The position numbers and the translations under genes are program-made. Below, piece after piece: positions 1-5,124 of a stretch of 5,124 nucleotides of DNA. The stretch is from RGIG3009 sp045601465 (GTDB taxonomy: Bacteria > Bacillota > Clostridia > Oscillospirales > Acutalibacteraceae). The notes under the pieces are model-generated. The model was not told the origin of the DNA, ran no database searches, and saw only the letters and a list, made by a program, of their open reading frames with translations. Location of the stretch: contig JAZRZU010000099.1 of assembly GCA_045601465.1 (NCBI GenBank), positions 1 to 5,124 of the forward strand. The letters run 5' to 3'. Positions within the stretch are counted from its first letter, which is position 1. Each line of letters starts with the position of its first letter.

Positions 1-2472
1 GTGTTCGTCAGCGAGGACGGCGAAGTATATCGCTACCTCATTAACAACGCAAACTTCGAGTCCTATCTCCATGTGGTCAAGACCGACAGCACTACGGGTA
101 AGACCATCCCTTATGCGGGAGCAGGTTTTCAGATCTACGCTCCCGACGGTAGCCTCGTTACTATGAGCTACACCTACCCGACGCTGACCGTGATCGACAC
201 CTTCTACACCGACGAGAACGGTACGCTCCTCACACCCGAAAAGCTCCCTTACGGCGAAGGATATTCACTTGTCGAGGTGCAGGCACCCCACGGTTACGTC
301 CTCGATGCTACTCCGATCTACTTTGACGTGACCGAGGAAAACTCCGCCGATGAAAACGGCATCACCATCGTCAAGGTAGTCAAGGAAAACGAACCGCAGA
401 AAGGAACGATCACCATCACCAAGACCGGTGAGGTCTTCTCCTCTGTGGTGGAATCCGATGGAGCATATCAGCCCGTGTATGAGATCAAGGGCTTGGCAGG
501 TGCAGTCTATGAGATCACTGCTGCCGAAGATGTGGTAACCCTCGACGGTACGCTCCGCTATAAGAAGGGCGACGTTGTTGCCACCATCACCACGGGCGCA
601 GACGGAACGGCTACCACCGAGCCGCTGTTCCTCGGCAAATTCGAAATCCGAGAAATCACAGCTCCCCACGGTATGATCCTTAACGGCGATACCGTGACCG
701 TAGAGCTGACCTATGCCGGACAGGAAATCAAGATCACGACCACCTCCGCAGCTTTCGTCAATGAAAGACAGAAGGTGGAAATCGACCTCTCCAAAGTCTT
801 GGAACAGGACGAGAAATACGGCATTGGCATGAACGGCGAAATCACCTCCGTCAAGTTCGGCTTGTATGCCTCTGAGGACATCACCGCAGCTGACGGCAAG
901 GTCATCCCCAAGGACGGTCTCATTGAAGCCGTAACCTGCGACGAGAACGGCAAGGCGGTATTTGTAACTGACCTTCCCGTAGGCGCAAAGGTATACGTCA
1001 AGGAGATCGCAACCGACAGCCACTATATCCTCTCTGACAGCACCTATCCCGTAACCTTCGAGTATGCAGGCCAGGACACCGCGGTGGTGAAGATCTCCGT
1101 GAATAACGGCGAATCTATCACCAACGAGATTATCCGTGGCACTATCATCGGCAAGAAGCTGGACGAGGATGGCTTCACTATTTGCGGTGCGCTCTTCGGT
1201 CTCTTCCGTGAGAACGAAACCGAGTTCACCGAGGAAACCGCCCTTGCTACCTGCCAGTCCAATGAGATCGGCATCTTCACCTTCGAGAACGTACCCTTCG
1301 GAAGATGGATCGTCCGTGAGATCAAGGCAGCTCCCGCATTCGTACTGAACGAGAACAGCTACGCTGTAACCGTAGGCACCGATGAGGAAGTTATTGAGAT
1401 CACCATCGAAAACGAGTTCATCACCGGCTCTGTCAAGACCACGAAGGTGGATAAGGAATACCCCGACAACAAGCTGTCCGGCGCCGTCTTTGAAGTCTAC
1501 GTGGACGTGGATAATAACGGCGAATTCGATCCCGAAATCGACCTCTTCGTAGGCGAGATGACCGAAACCGAGGACGGCATCTATGAGATGCACGACCTTC
1601 GCTATAACGGATATTTCCTTTATGAAAAGACCGCGCCCGAAGGCTTCCTCAAGGATGACGGCTACTACTATTTCGAGATCAGAAACGACGGCGAAACCGT
1701 CACCATCGAGAACGAGGCAGGCGTTGGCTTCACCAATCAGCCCATCCTCGGTAACGTGACCACCACGAAGGTGGACAAAGAGTATCCCGACAATAAGCTA
1801 TCCGGTGCCGTCTTTGAAATCTACAAGGACGTGGACGGTAACAGCGAATTCGATGCCGAGATCGACACCCTCGTAGGCGAAATGACCGAAACCGAAGCAG
1901 GCGTATATTTCTATGAGAAGCTCCGCTACGGCGGTTACTTCCTCTACGAAAAGACTGCTCCCGAAGGCTTCGTTAAGGATGACACCTACCACTATTTCGA
2001 GATCAGGAATGACGGTGAAACCGTAACCGTGGAAAACGAAGCTGGCGTAGGCTTCACCAACAAACCCATTGTGGGTGAGTTGGAGCTGACCAAGACCGAT
2101 ATCTCTGACGGCAAAGTCCTTGCGAACGTGGGATTCCGAATTCGTAATGAATCCGGAGAGATCGTGGCAGAAGGCTATACCGACGAGAATGGTATTGCCA
2201 AGTTCACTCTTCGCTACGGTAAGTACACCTACGAGGAATTCGCAGCCTTGGACGGCTATATCCCCGACACAAAGGCAAATCCCTTCGAGATCAAGGAGGA
2301 TGGAGAAATCGTGAAAGCAGCTATGACCAATGAAAAAATCCCCGAAGTACCGCAGACCGGTGATGAGAGCAACATCGGCTTCTGGATCGGACTTGCGGCG
2401 GTTGCCTTGGGCGGTGTCATCGCCACCGCCATCGTCCTCATCAAGAAGAAAAAGGACGATGAAAATGAATGA
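1..2472 (+). CDS. SpaA/Cna-B repeat cell-wall-anchored surface protein, 5' end missing
   Basis: This is the C-terminal 823 residues of a sortase-anchored adhesin or pilin-like protein. The GTG at position 1 is only the window edge: no signal peptide or upstream ribosome site is present, so the true start lies outside. Seven tandem Cna-B-type beta-sandwich modules can be traced at about residues 21-132, 135-256, 257-377, 380-474, 476-581, 584-689 and 691-779. Each offers a putative intramolecular isopeptide triad: K27/E92/N130, K141/E218/N254, K265/E335/N375, K386/E440/N471, K482/E542/N579, K590/E650/N687, K698/E745 or E746/N777. The glutamates of several modules sit in E-box-like motifs such as YSLVEVQAPHGY (88-99). 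A VPQTG sorting signal (783-787), a hydrophobic helix (792-814) and a KKKK tail follow. Known for the family: isopeptide bonds stiffen extracellular stalks. Inferred: it mediates contact during conjugation or host adhesion; the ligand cannot be told. The stop overlaps the next start, so it is probably co-transcribed with the transfer genes. Confidence 0.94.
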   Translation: MFVSEDGEVYRYLINNANFESYLHVVKTDSTTGKTIPYAGAGFQIYAPDGSLVTMSYTYPTLTVIDTFYTDENGTLLTPEKLPYGEGYSLVEVQAPHGYVLDATPIYFDVTEENSADENGITIVKVVKENEPQKGTITITKTGEVFSSVVESDGAYQPVYEIKGLAGAVYEITAAEDVVTLDGTLRYKKGDVVATITTGADGTATTEPLFLGKFEIREITAPHGMILNGDTVTVELTYAGQEIKITTTSAAFVNERQKVEIDLSKVLEQDEKYGIGMNGEITSVKFGLYASEDITAADGKVIPKDGLIEAVTCDENGKAVFVTDLPVGAKVYVKEIATDSHYILSDSTYPVTFEYAGQDTAVVKISVNNGESITNEIIRGTIIGKKLDEDGFTICGALFGLFRENETEFTEETALATCQSNEIGIFTFENVPFGRWIVREIKAAPAFVLNENSYAVTVGTDEEVIEITIENEFITGSVKTTKVDKEYPDNKLSGAVFEVYVDVDNNGEFDPEIDLFVGEMTETEDGIYEMHDLRYNGYFLYEKTAPEGFLKDDGYYYFEIRNDGETVTIENEAGVGFTNQPILGNVTTTKVDKEYPDNKLSGAVFEIYKDVDGNSEFDAEIDTLVGEMTETEAGVYFYEKLRYGGYFLYEKTAPEGFVKDDTYHYFEIRNDGETVTVENEAGVGFTNKPIVGELELTKTDISDGKVLANVGFRIRNESGEIVAEGYTDENGIAKFTLRYGKYTYEEFAALDGYIPDTKANPFEIKEDGEIVKAAMTNEKIPEVPQTGDESNIGFWIGLAAVALGGVIATAIVLIKKKKDDENE
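1438..2076 (+). repeat. Tandem duplication of a Cna-B module (two ~105-aa units, 324-nt period)
   Basis: Two adjacent modules of the surface protein, residues 480-584 and 588-692, align without gaps at a period of 108 residues. By hand count they are about 80% identical (roughly 20 differences in 105). The DNA differs more at silent positions: in the first 20 codons from 1441 and 1765 there are 8 base differences but one residue change. This suggests an old internal duplication kept under protein-level selection, not a recent copy. The most variable part is the middle (around residues 501-530 and 609-638), while the start (TTKVDKEYPDNKLSGAVFE) and the E-box YFLYEKTAPEGF are unchanged. Confidence 0.9.
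2347..2469 (+). other. Sortase sorting signal and membrane anchor of the surface protein
   Basis: The last 41 residues form a classical cell-wall sorting signal: VPQTG followed by D, a short linker (ESN), a hydrophobic stretch starting IGFWIGLAAVALGG and ending near residue 814, then a charged tail KKKKDDENE. Valine replaces the leucine of the classical LPXTG pentapeptide. Sortases cut between T and G and attach the protein to peptidoglycan or to pilin subunits. No sortase gene is in the window, so the enzyme that processes it is unknown. Confidence 0.93.
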
Positions 2473-2822
2473 TGAAAAAGGTGTATATTTGCTCTCCGCT
2501 TGGCGGCGATGTAGCGGGTAACCTGCAGCGGGCAAAGCAGTATGCAAAATATGCGCTTCTGTGCGGAACGGCTCCGGTCGTTCCGCATTTTTACGCCCTA
2601 TGCTTGAATGACGAAAACCCGAAGGAACGGGAGATCGGACTCGCTGCAGGGCTGTCCCTGTTGTGGTTTTGCGATGAGCTGTGGGTATTCGGCGACCGAG
2701 TATCCCACGGCATGGAAAAGGAAATCAGCTTTGCCAAGAACCTCAACATCCGCACCTGCTATATCAAGGAATCCCAAGTAAAACAAACTCTCAAGAAACA
2801 AGGAGGAACCTACAATGCGTAA
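2469..2822 (+). CDS. Nucleoside 2-deoxyribosyltransferase-like (DUF4406/DUF7768-type) small protein
   Basis: A 117-residue soluble protein with no signal peptide or membrane segment. It opens with a beta strand and glycine-rich turn VYICSPLGGD (5-14), then a helix with N18 and R21, a second strand ending PVVPH (36-40), a strand LWVFGD (71-76), and SHGMEKEISFA (79-89). This order matches the Rossmann-like fold of nucleoside 2-deoxyribosyltransferase relatives, where the N-terminal strand-turn holds the nucleotide and a Glu in a G-x-x-x-E segment (here E85) is the catalytic position. The activity is inferred from the fold and not shown. The start overlaps the upstream stop (ATGA at 2469-2472); a second ATG at 2472 is equally possible. 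Only a weak AAAGGA (2451-2456) precedes it, so translation probably depends on coupling. Its last 8 bases overlap the next gene. A role in conjugation is unknown; nucleotide or modified-base metabolism is possible. Confidence 0.82.
   Translation: MMKKVYICSPLGGDVAGNLQRAKQYAKYALLCGTAPVVPHFYALCLNDENPKEREIGLAAGLSLLWFCDELWVFGDRVSHGMEKEISFAKNLNIRTCYIKESQVKQTLKKQGGTYNA
2800..2814 (+). promoter_or_regulatory. Ribosome binding site within the preceding gene
   Basis: AGGAGG at 2801-2806, 8 bases before the ATG at 2815, decides the start of the DUF3852-type gene although it lies inside the coding sequence of the upstream gene. It is a near-perfect anti-16S match, so this gene can be translated strongly even though it overlaps its neighbour by 8 bases. 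Confidence 0.85.
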
Positions 2823-3150
2823 TAAGAAAATTATGCGAATTCTTCTCTGTGCCGTGCTGATGATGGTGATCGTCAGTACCTTCTCGGTAACGGCCTTCGC
2901 CGCAGGCGACGTAGCCGGAGCTATCGAGCAGACATGGAACACCGCCAAGACTCAGGTGCAGACGGTGGTCAACAACGTGGTCTTTCCCGTGGTGGATATG
3001 ATCCTGGCGATCCTCTTCTTCGTGAAGCTCGGCACGGCATACTTCGATTACCGCAAGCACGGTCAGTTTGAGTTTACCGCGCCTGCGATCCTGTTCGCCT
3101 GCCTCATCTTCACTTTGACCGCACCTCTGTATATCTGGACCATCCTGTAA
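2815..3150 (+). CDS. DUF3852-type small membrane protein, VirB2/pilin-like candidate
   Basis: A 111-residue protein with a clear Sec signal peptide: basic start MRNKK, hydrophobic core at about 9-25 and an A-F-A/A cleavage site near residue 29-30. The mature protein of about 80 residues begins with an amphipathic stretch (31-54), then a first hydrophobic helix (about 55-76), a short polar loop DYRKHGQFEF (78-87) and a second hydrophobic helix (88-107). I recognise the sequence style as the DUF3852 family found in clostridial conjugative elements. Signal peptide plus two helices joined by a short charged loop is the architecture of VirB2/TrbC pilins of type IV secretion systems; that functional link is my inference. 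It holds the slot near the TrbL-like gene where other elements of this class carry a small Maff2-type membrane protein (from memory). It starts inside the upstream gene, and the next gene follows after 12 bases. Confidence 0.9.
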   Translation: MRNKKIMRILLCAVLMMVIVSTFSVTAFAAGDVAGAIEQTWNTAKTQVQTVVNNVVFPVVDMILAILFFVKLGTAYFDYRKHGQFEFTAPAILFACLIFTLTAPLYIWTIL

Positions 3151-3162
3151 GGAGGTGTCGGC
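3148..3162 (+). promoter_or_regulatory. Ribosome binding site fused to the upstream stop codon
   Basis: TAAGGAGGT at 3148-3156 combines the TAA stop of the DUF3852-type gene with a full-strength Shine-Dalgarno for the ATG at 3163, with a 7-base spacer after GGAGG. A terminating ribosome would sit on the next start region, which favours coupled translation. Confidence 0.85.
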
Positions 3163-3567
3163 ATGAACTTTTTTGAAGGCGAACTTCACAGGATGTTCGG
3201 TGGGAACGACATTATCCACGATCCGAAGATCGTCGGCAGAACTCTGCTCGGCAAGCTGGATGATGACCTGCGAGTGAAATTGCAGTTCGTTTCCACCGGA
3301 ATCGCCAAGCATTACGATGCCATTCAGATCTCCATCCTCAACCGCACTGAAGGCGCGGTGGACAGAGAAACCATGAGGTTCGGTGACATCATCGGACTAA
3401 AGAACGATCACGGCACACCCAATGTCTATCCCTATATGTGGGAGGAAAGCAACAGCAAGGCGTATTGGTATACGCCTGTAACAGCCTCCGACAAAGCACT
3501 GATCGCCGACACCGTCCTCGACTACGTGGGGATGTACCAATCCGAAGGGATTGCAATGTCCCTATGA
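3163..3567 (+). CDS. Uncharacterised 134-aa soluble conjugative-element protein
   Basis: A 134-residue protein with no signal peptide and no membrane segment, so probably cytoplasmic. It starts MNFFEGELHRMFG, has a strand-rich middle (DLRVKLQFVSTG at 35-46, DAIQISILNRTEG at 52-64), a short segment MRFGDIIGLK (71-80), an aromatic patch around YPYMW (89-93) and AYWYTP (100-105), and a C-terminal helix (about 108-126). I do not know a function. I recall proteins with a very similar beginning in gut Clostridia elements, in which this region is followed by a deoxyribosyltransferase-like domain on the same chain; here that domain is a separate gene two positions upstream. The start is fixed by the strong ribosome site ending 7 bases before it. 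The gene ends 15 bases before an intrinsic terminator, so it is the last gene of its transcription segment. Confidence 0.84.
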   Translation: MNFFEGELHRMFGGNDIIHDPKIVGRTLLGKLDDDLRVKLQFVSTGIAKHYDAIQISILNRTEGAVDRETMRFGDIIGLKNDHGTPNVYPYMWEESNSKAYWYTPVTASDKALIADTVLDYVGMYQSEGIAMSL

Positions 3568-3582
3568 GAAATCCCCAACCCC

Positions 3583-3619
3583 GACCGATTACCCGAAACG
3601 GAGTAATCGGTCATTTTTT
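3583..3619 (+). terminator. Intrinsic (rho-independent) terminator
   Basis: A perfect 10-bp stem, GACCGATTAC (3583-3592) with GTAATCGGTC (3603-3612), is extended inward by CCG/CGG (3593-3595 with 3599-3601) over an AAA loop with one bulged A (3602). It is followed after one base by six T residues (3614-3619). This is the standard layout for termination on the + strand. It lies 15 bases after the stop of the 134-aa protein gene. Confidence 0.9.
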
Positions 3620-3624
3620 ATCCG

Positions 3625-3666
3625 CAGGCATAGGCGGTGGAGCGATCCACCGTCTGTGTCTGTTTT
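3625..3666 (+). terminator. Second hairpin: long GNRA-capped stem followed by TTTT
   Basis: Seventeen consecutive pairs join 3625-3641 with 3646-3662 around a GCGA tetraloop (3642-3645), a GNRA-type loop that is very stable in RNA. Three pairs are G-U wobbles (3628/3659, 3631/3656, 3634/3653), valid only in RNA made from the + strand. Four T residues follow (3663-3666). It could be a backup terminator, or a 5'-stabilising or processing hairpin for the TrbL-like mRNA, whose ribosome site starts only about 10 bases further on. The structure is read directly; the role is inferred. Confidence 0.72.
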
Positions 3667-3672
3667 GAAATC

Positions 3673-3687
3673 AGGAGGTGAAATCCC
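3673..3687 (+). promoter_or_regulatory. Strong ribosome binding site of the TrbL-like gene
   Basis: AGGAGGTGA at 3673-3681 is a full-length Shine-Dalgarno match, 9 bases after its GGAGG core to the ATG at 3688. I see no convincing -35/-10 promoter in the 120-base gap 3568-3687, so this gene is either reached by readthrough of the two hairpins or driven by a promoter I cannot recognise. Confidence 0.8.
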
Positions 3688-4617
3688 ATGTTTGATTGGA
3701 TCGGCGATCTGATTGACGCAATAGCCGAAGCCATACGGGAAGCCTTTGAATTTTTAGGAACACAGATATCCAACACCATTTGGAACACAATGCTCCGATG
3801 GTTTTATGAAACCATCTACGACGCCGTTGCCGACTTCTTCACGATGATGGGCAATATGGGCGCGGATATCTTTGCTCTTGATTGGGTACAAGCCACCATT
3901 AAGCTGTTTACGCTGTTTGGATGGTCGCTCTTCGTTGCCGGATTGGTGGTTGCCGTATTCGACGTGGCAATCGAATACCAACACGGCCGAGCAGATATCA
4001 AGACAACGTCCATCAATATCCTTAAAGGCTTCTTTGCCTGCTCCCTAATCGGAGTAGTACCCGTGGAACTGTATAAGTTCTGCATATCCCTTCAAAACAC
4101 CTTCTCCCACGACCTGTCGGCACTGTTCGCCGGAGGGCAATCCATTGACCTTGCGGGACAAAGCACAAGTGTCCTTGTCGGCAGCTTCGCTGTGTCGAGC
4201 AACATCACGTTCAGCCTGTTTAACATCCTTGCGCTGATCGCCTTTGCCTACTGCGTAATAAAGATATTCTTCCAAAACATCAAGCGCGGAGGAATCCTGC
4301 TCGTGCAGATGGCGGTCGGAGCCTTGTATATGTTCTCCATTCCGAGAGGATATATGGACGGCTTCGTGCAATGGATGAAGCAGGTAGCGGCGATCTGCCT
4401 TACGGCGTTTATGCAGACCACCTTGCTATTCCTCGGACTGCTTACTTTCCCCGGCAATATGCTCCTCGGACTCGGCATTATGCTTGCCGCCAATGAGGTG
4501 CCGAGAATTGCCCAGCAGTTCGGTCTCGACAGCTCAGTAAGAGTCAATATGATGAGTGTTGTCCATGCGACCACCACCGCCGTCAACCTCACTCGCTCCC
4601 TTGCGAGAGCGAAGTAA
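3688..4617 (+). CDS. TrbL/VirB6-like polytopic membrane protein of the conjugation channel
   Basis: A 309-residue integral membrane protein. The N-terminus (1-50) is an amphipathic helical region rich in acidic and aromatic residues (MFDWIGDLIDAIAEAIREAF). Hydrophobic segments follow at about 72-94, 111-131, 172-194, 202-218, 233-253 and 257-269, then a hydrophilic tail containing ANEVPRIAQQFGLDSS (267-283) and a Thr/Arg-rich end. The size, the number of helices and this tail motif fit the TrbL/VirB6-like proteins of Tn1549/CTn-type Gram-positive conjugative elements. Known role of the family: inner-membrane channel component of type IV secretion, next to the VirB4 ATPase, which here would lie downstream of the window. 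There is no cleavable signal peptide. The start is fixed by the strong ribosome site 9 bases upstream. The gene follows a double hairpin, and the next gene begins 12 bases after its stop. Confidence 0.88.
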   Translation: MFDWIGDLIDAIAEAIREAFEFLGTQISNTIWNTMLRWFYETIYDAVADFFTMMGNMGADIFALDWVQATIKLFTLFGWSLFVAGLVVAVFDVAIEYQHGRADIKTTSINILKGFFACSLIGVVPVELYKFCISLQNTFSHDLSALFAGGQSIDLAGQSTSVLVGSFAVSSNITFSLFNILALIAFAYCVIKIFFQNIKRGGILLVQMAVGALYMFSIPRGYMDGFVQWMKQVAAICLTAFMQTTLLFLGLLTFPGNMLLGLGIMLAANEVPRIAQQFGLDSSVRVNMMSVVHATTTAVNLTRSLARAK

Positions 4618-4629
4618 AGGAGGTACGGC
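4615..4629 (+). promoter_or_regulatory. Ribosome binding site fused to the stop of the TrbL-like gene
   Basis: TAAAGGAGGT (4615-4624) contains the TAA stop of the upstream gene and a strong Shine-Dalgarno, with 6 bases between GGAGG and the ATG at 4630. It repeats the arrangement seen at 3148-3156 and selects the first Met over the Met five codons in. Confidence 0.83.
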
Positions 4630-5124
4630 ATGAAAGAAAATATGGAATTGGAACGCAAGGATCTCGTCATCGACCGTGATATGGAGGTGGACTGCGACAT
4701 CGGTCAGCAGATTACCTGTTATATCGAAACCTGGTTTGACGTGGACGAAAAGTTCCGCACCAAGACCGACTCGGACAATGGAACGTGGCTGAATATGTAC
4801 GGCAAATACAATCCCTTTGCCGATACGCTCCGTATCGAATGCGTGATCAGCGGTGATGACTTCTCCGACGAGTTCGACTATCAGCCGACGGCGGCAGAGT
4901 TGCAGCTCATCAAGGATATGATCACCGAACGCATCCGAGAGGTACACGGTCAGACTCCGAAGGAGTTCTGCAACAGCTTCATCACCCAGGGCGAAAAGGT
5001 GTATGTATATCAAAACCGAGGAACGCTCTCAGCCGAGCAAATCATTGCTAAGCACAAACGCATCCAAGCCCACTGCGAGGAATGCGGATATATTCAGGAC
5101 GGCAGCATCAGCATATCCGTGCCG
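4630..5124 (+). CDS. Uncharacterised acidic protein of the conjugation operon, 3' end missing
   Basis: The reading frame is open from ATG 4630 to the window edge, 165 codons with no stop, so the C-terminus is missing. The protein is soluble-looking and acidic. It begins MKENMELERKDLVIDRDMEV, followed by ITCYIETWFDVDEKF (28-42), an aromatic/polar segment WLNMYGKYNPFADTLRIE (53-70), an acidic patch GDDFSDEFDY (75-84), a helical region (87-107) and later two close cysteines in HCEEC (148-152). I recognise it as a type that follows TrbL-like genes in clostridial elements, possibly the DUF6329 group, but this name is from memory and uncertain. The function is unknown. It probably shares the transcript of the TrbL-like gene, given the 12-base spacing. 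Confidence 0.86.
   Translation, partial: MKENMELERKDLVIDRDMEVDCDIGQQITCYIETWFDVDEKFRTKTDSDNGTWLNMYGKYNPFADTLRIECVISGDDFSDEFDYQPTAAELQLIKDMITERIREVHGQTPKEFCNSFITQGEKVYVYQNRGTLSAEQIIAKHKRIQAHCEECGYIQDGSISISVP

Noticed and set aside
1..3. GTG at the first base as the start codon of the surface protein
   Set aside because: The product would lack the signal peptide that an anchored surface protein needs, and no ribosome site can be seen, so the gene most likely continues upstream.
1459..1473. YPDNK in the duplicated modules as a pilin-polymerisation motif (YPKN-like)
   Set aside because: The segment follows directly after the first-strand lysine and lacks the usual preceding W/V pattern and lysine position. 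It occurs identically at the start of two modules, which fits a structural turn better.
265..1593. A 442-codon open frame on the - strand opposite the surface protein gene
   Set aside because: It mirrors the adhesin codons. The translation lacks recognisable domains, and the + strand frame has clear repeated Cna-B modules and a sorting signal. The strong third-position bias of the adhesin explains the absence of stops.
1798..2547. A 249-codon - strand open frame over the adhesin end
   Set aside because: It lies antisense to the duplicated module and sorting signal, spans the adhesin/next-gene junction, and shows no family features or convincing ribosome site.
3438..3668. A 76-codon + strand frame running through the terminator region
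   Set aside because: It overlaps the 134-aa gene in another frame and crosses both hairpins. The composition is unlike a protein and no ribosome site precedes it.
4592..4612. Small inverted repeat (TCGCTC...GAGCGA, alternative CTCGC/GCGAG) at the end of the TrbL-like gene
   Set aside because: The stem is only 5-6 bp inside coding sequence, with no T-run after it and a ribosome site directly downstream. Arg/Ala/Ser codons can produce it by chance.

Overview
The window looks like part of an integrative conjugative element, or a closely related conjugative region, from a Gram-positive gut-type Clostridia bacterium (Oscillospiraceae/Lachnospiraceae-like). All genes lie on the + strand and are tightly packed. 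Strong AGGAGG-type ribosome binding sites, a sortase-anchored Cna-B/SpaA surface protein, a small two-helix VirB2-like membrane protein and a TrbL/VirB6-like polytopic membrane protein together point to a Tn1549/CTn-like conjugation module. No integrase, relaxase, VirB4, VirD4 or oriT lies inside the window, so the element type is inferred from gene content.

Layout: positions 1-2472 hold the 3' part of a large cell-wall-anchored adhesin or pilin-like protein. It has seven tandem Cna-B-type modules, a VPQTG sorting signal, a membrane anchor and a lysine-rich tail; its true start lies upstream of the window. Its stop codon overlaps (ATGA) the start of a 117-aa protein resembling the nucleoside 2-deoxyribosyltransferase-like DUF4406/DUF7768 group. 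That gene in turn overlaps by 8 nt a 111-aa DUF3852-type protein with a signal peptide and two hydrophobic helices, the best candidate for a VirB2-like channel or pilus subunit. Twelve bases further on is an uncharacterised 134-aa soluble protein ending at 3567.

Positions 3568-3687 form the only real intergenic gap. It holds two consecutive hairpins: a textbook intrinsic terminator, then a long GNRA-capped stem followed by TTTT. Together they probably insulate, attenuate or process the transcript between the surface/pilin genes and the membrane-channel genes. Downstream are the 309-aa TrbL/VirB6-like protein (3688-4617) and, 12 bases later, an acidic uncharacterised protein that runs off the window end (4630 onwards).

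How the genes may work together (inference): the adhesin would promote cell-cell contact, the DUF3852 and TrbL-like proteins would belong to the envelope-spanning type IV secretion channel, and the small soluble proteins would be accessory functions co-transferred with or supporting the machine. The least explained parts are the deoxyribosyltransferase-like protein, the 134-aa protein, the terminal acidic protein and the double hairpin.
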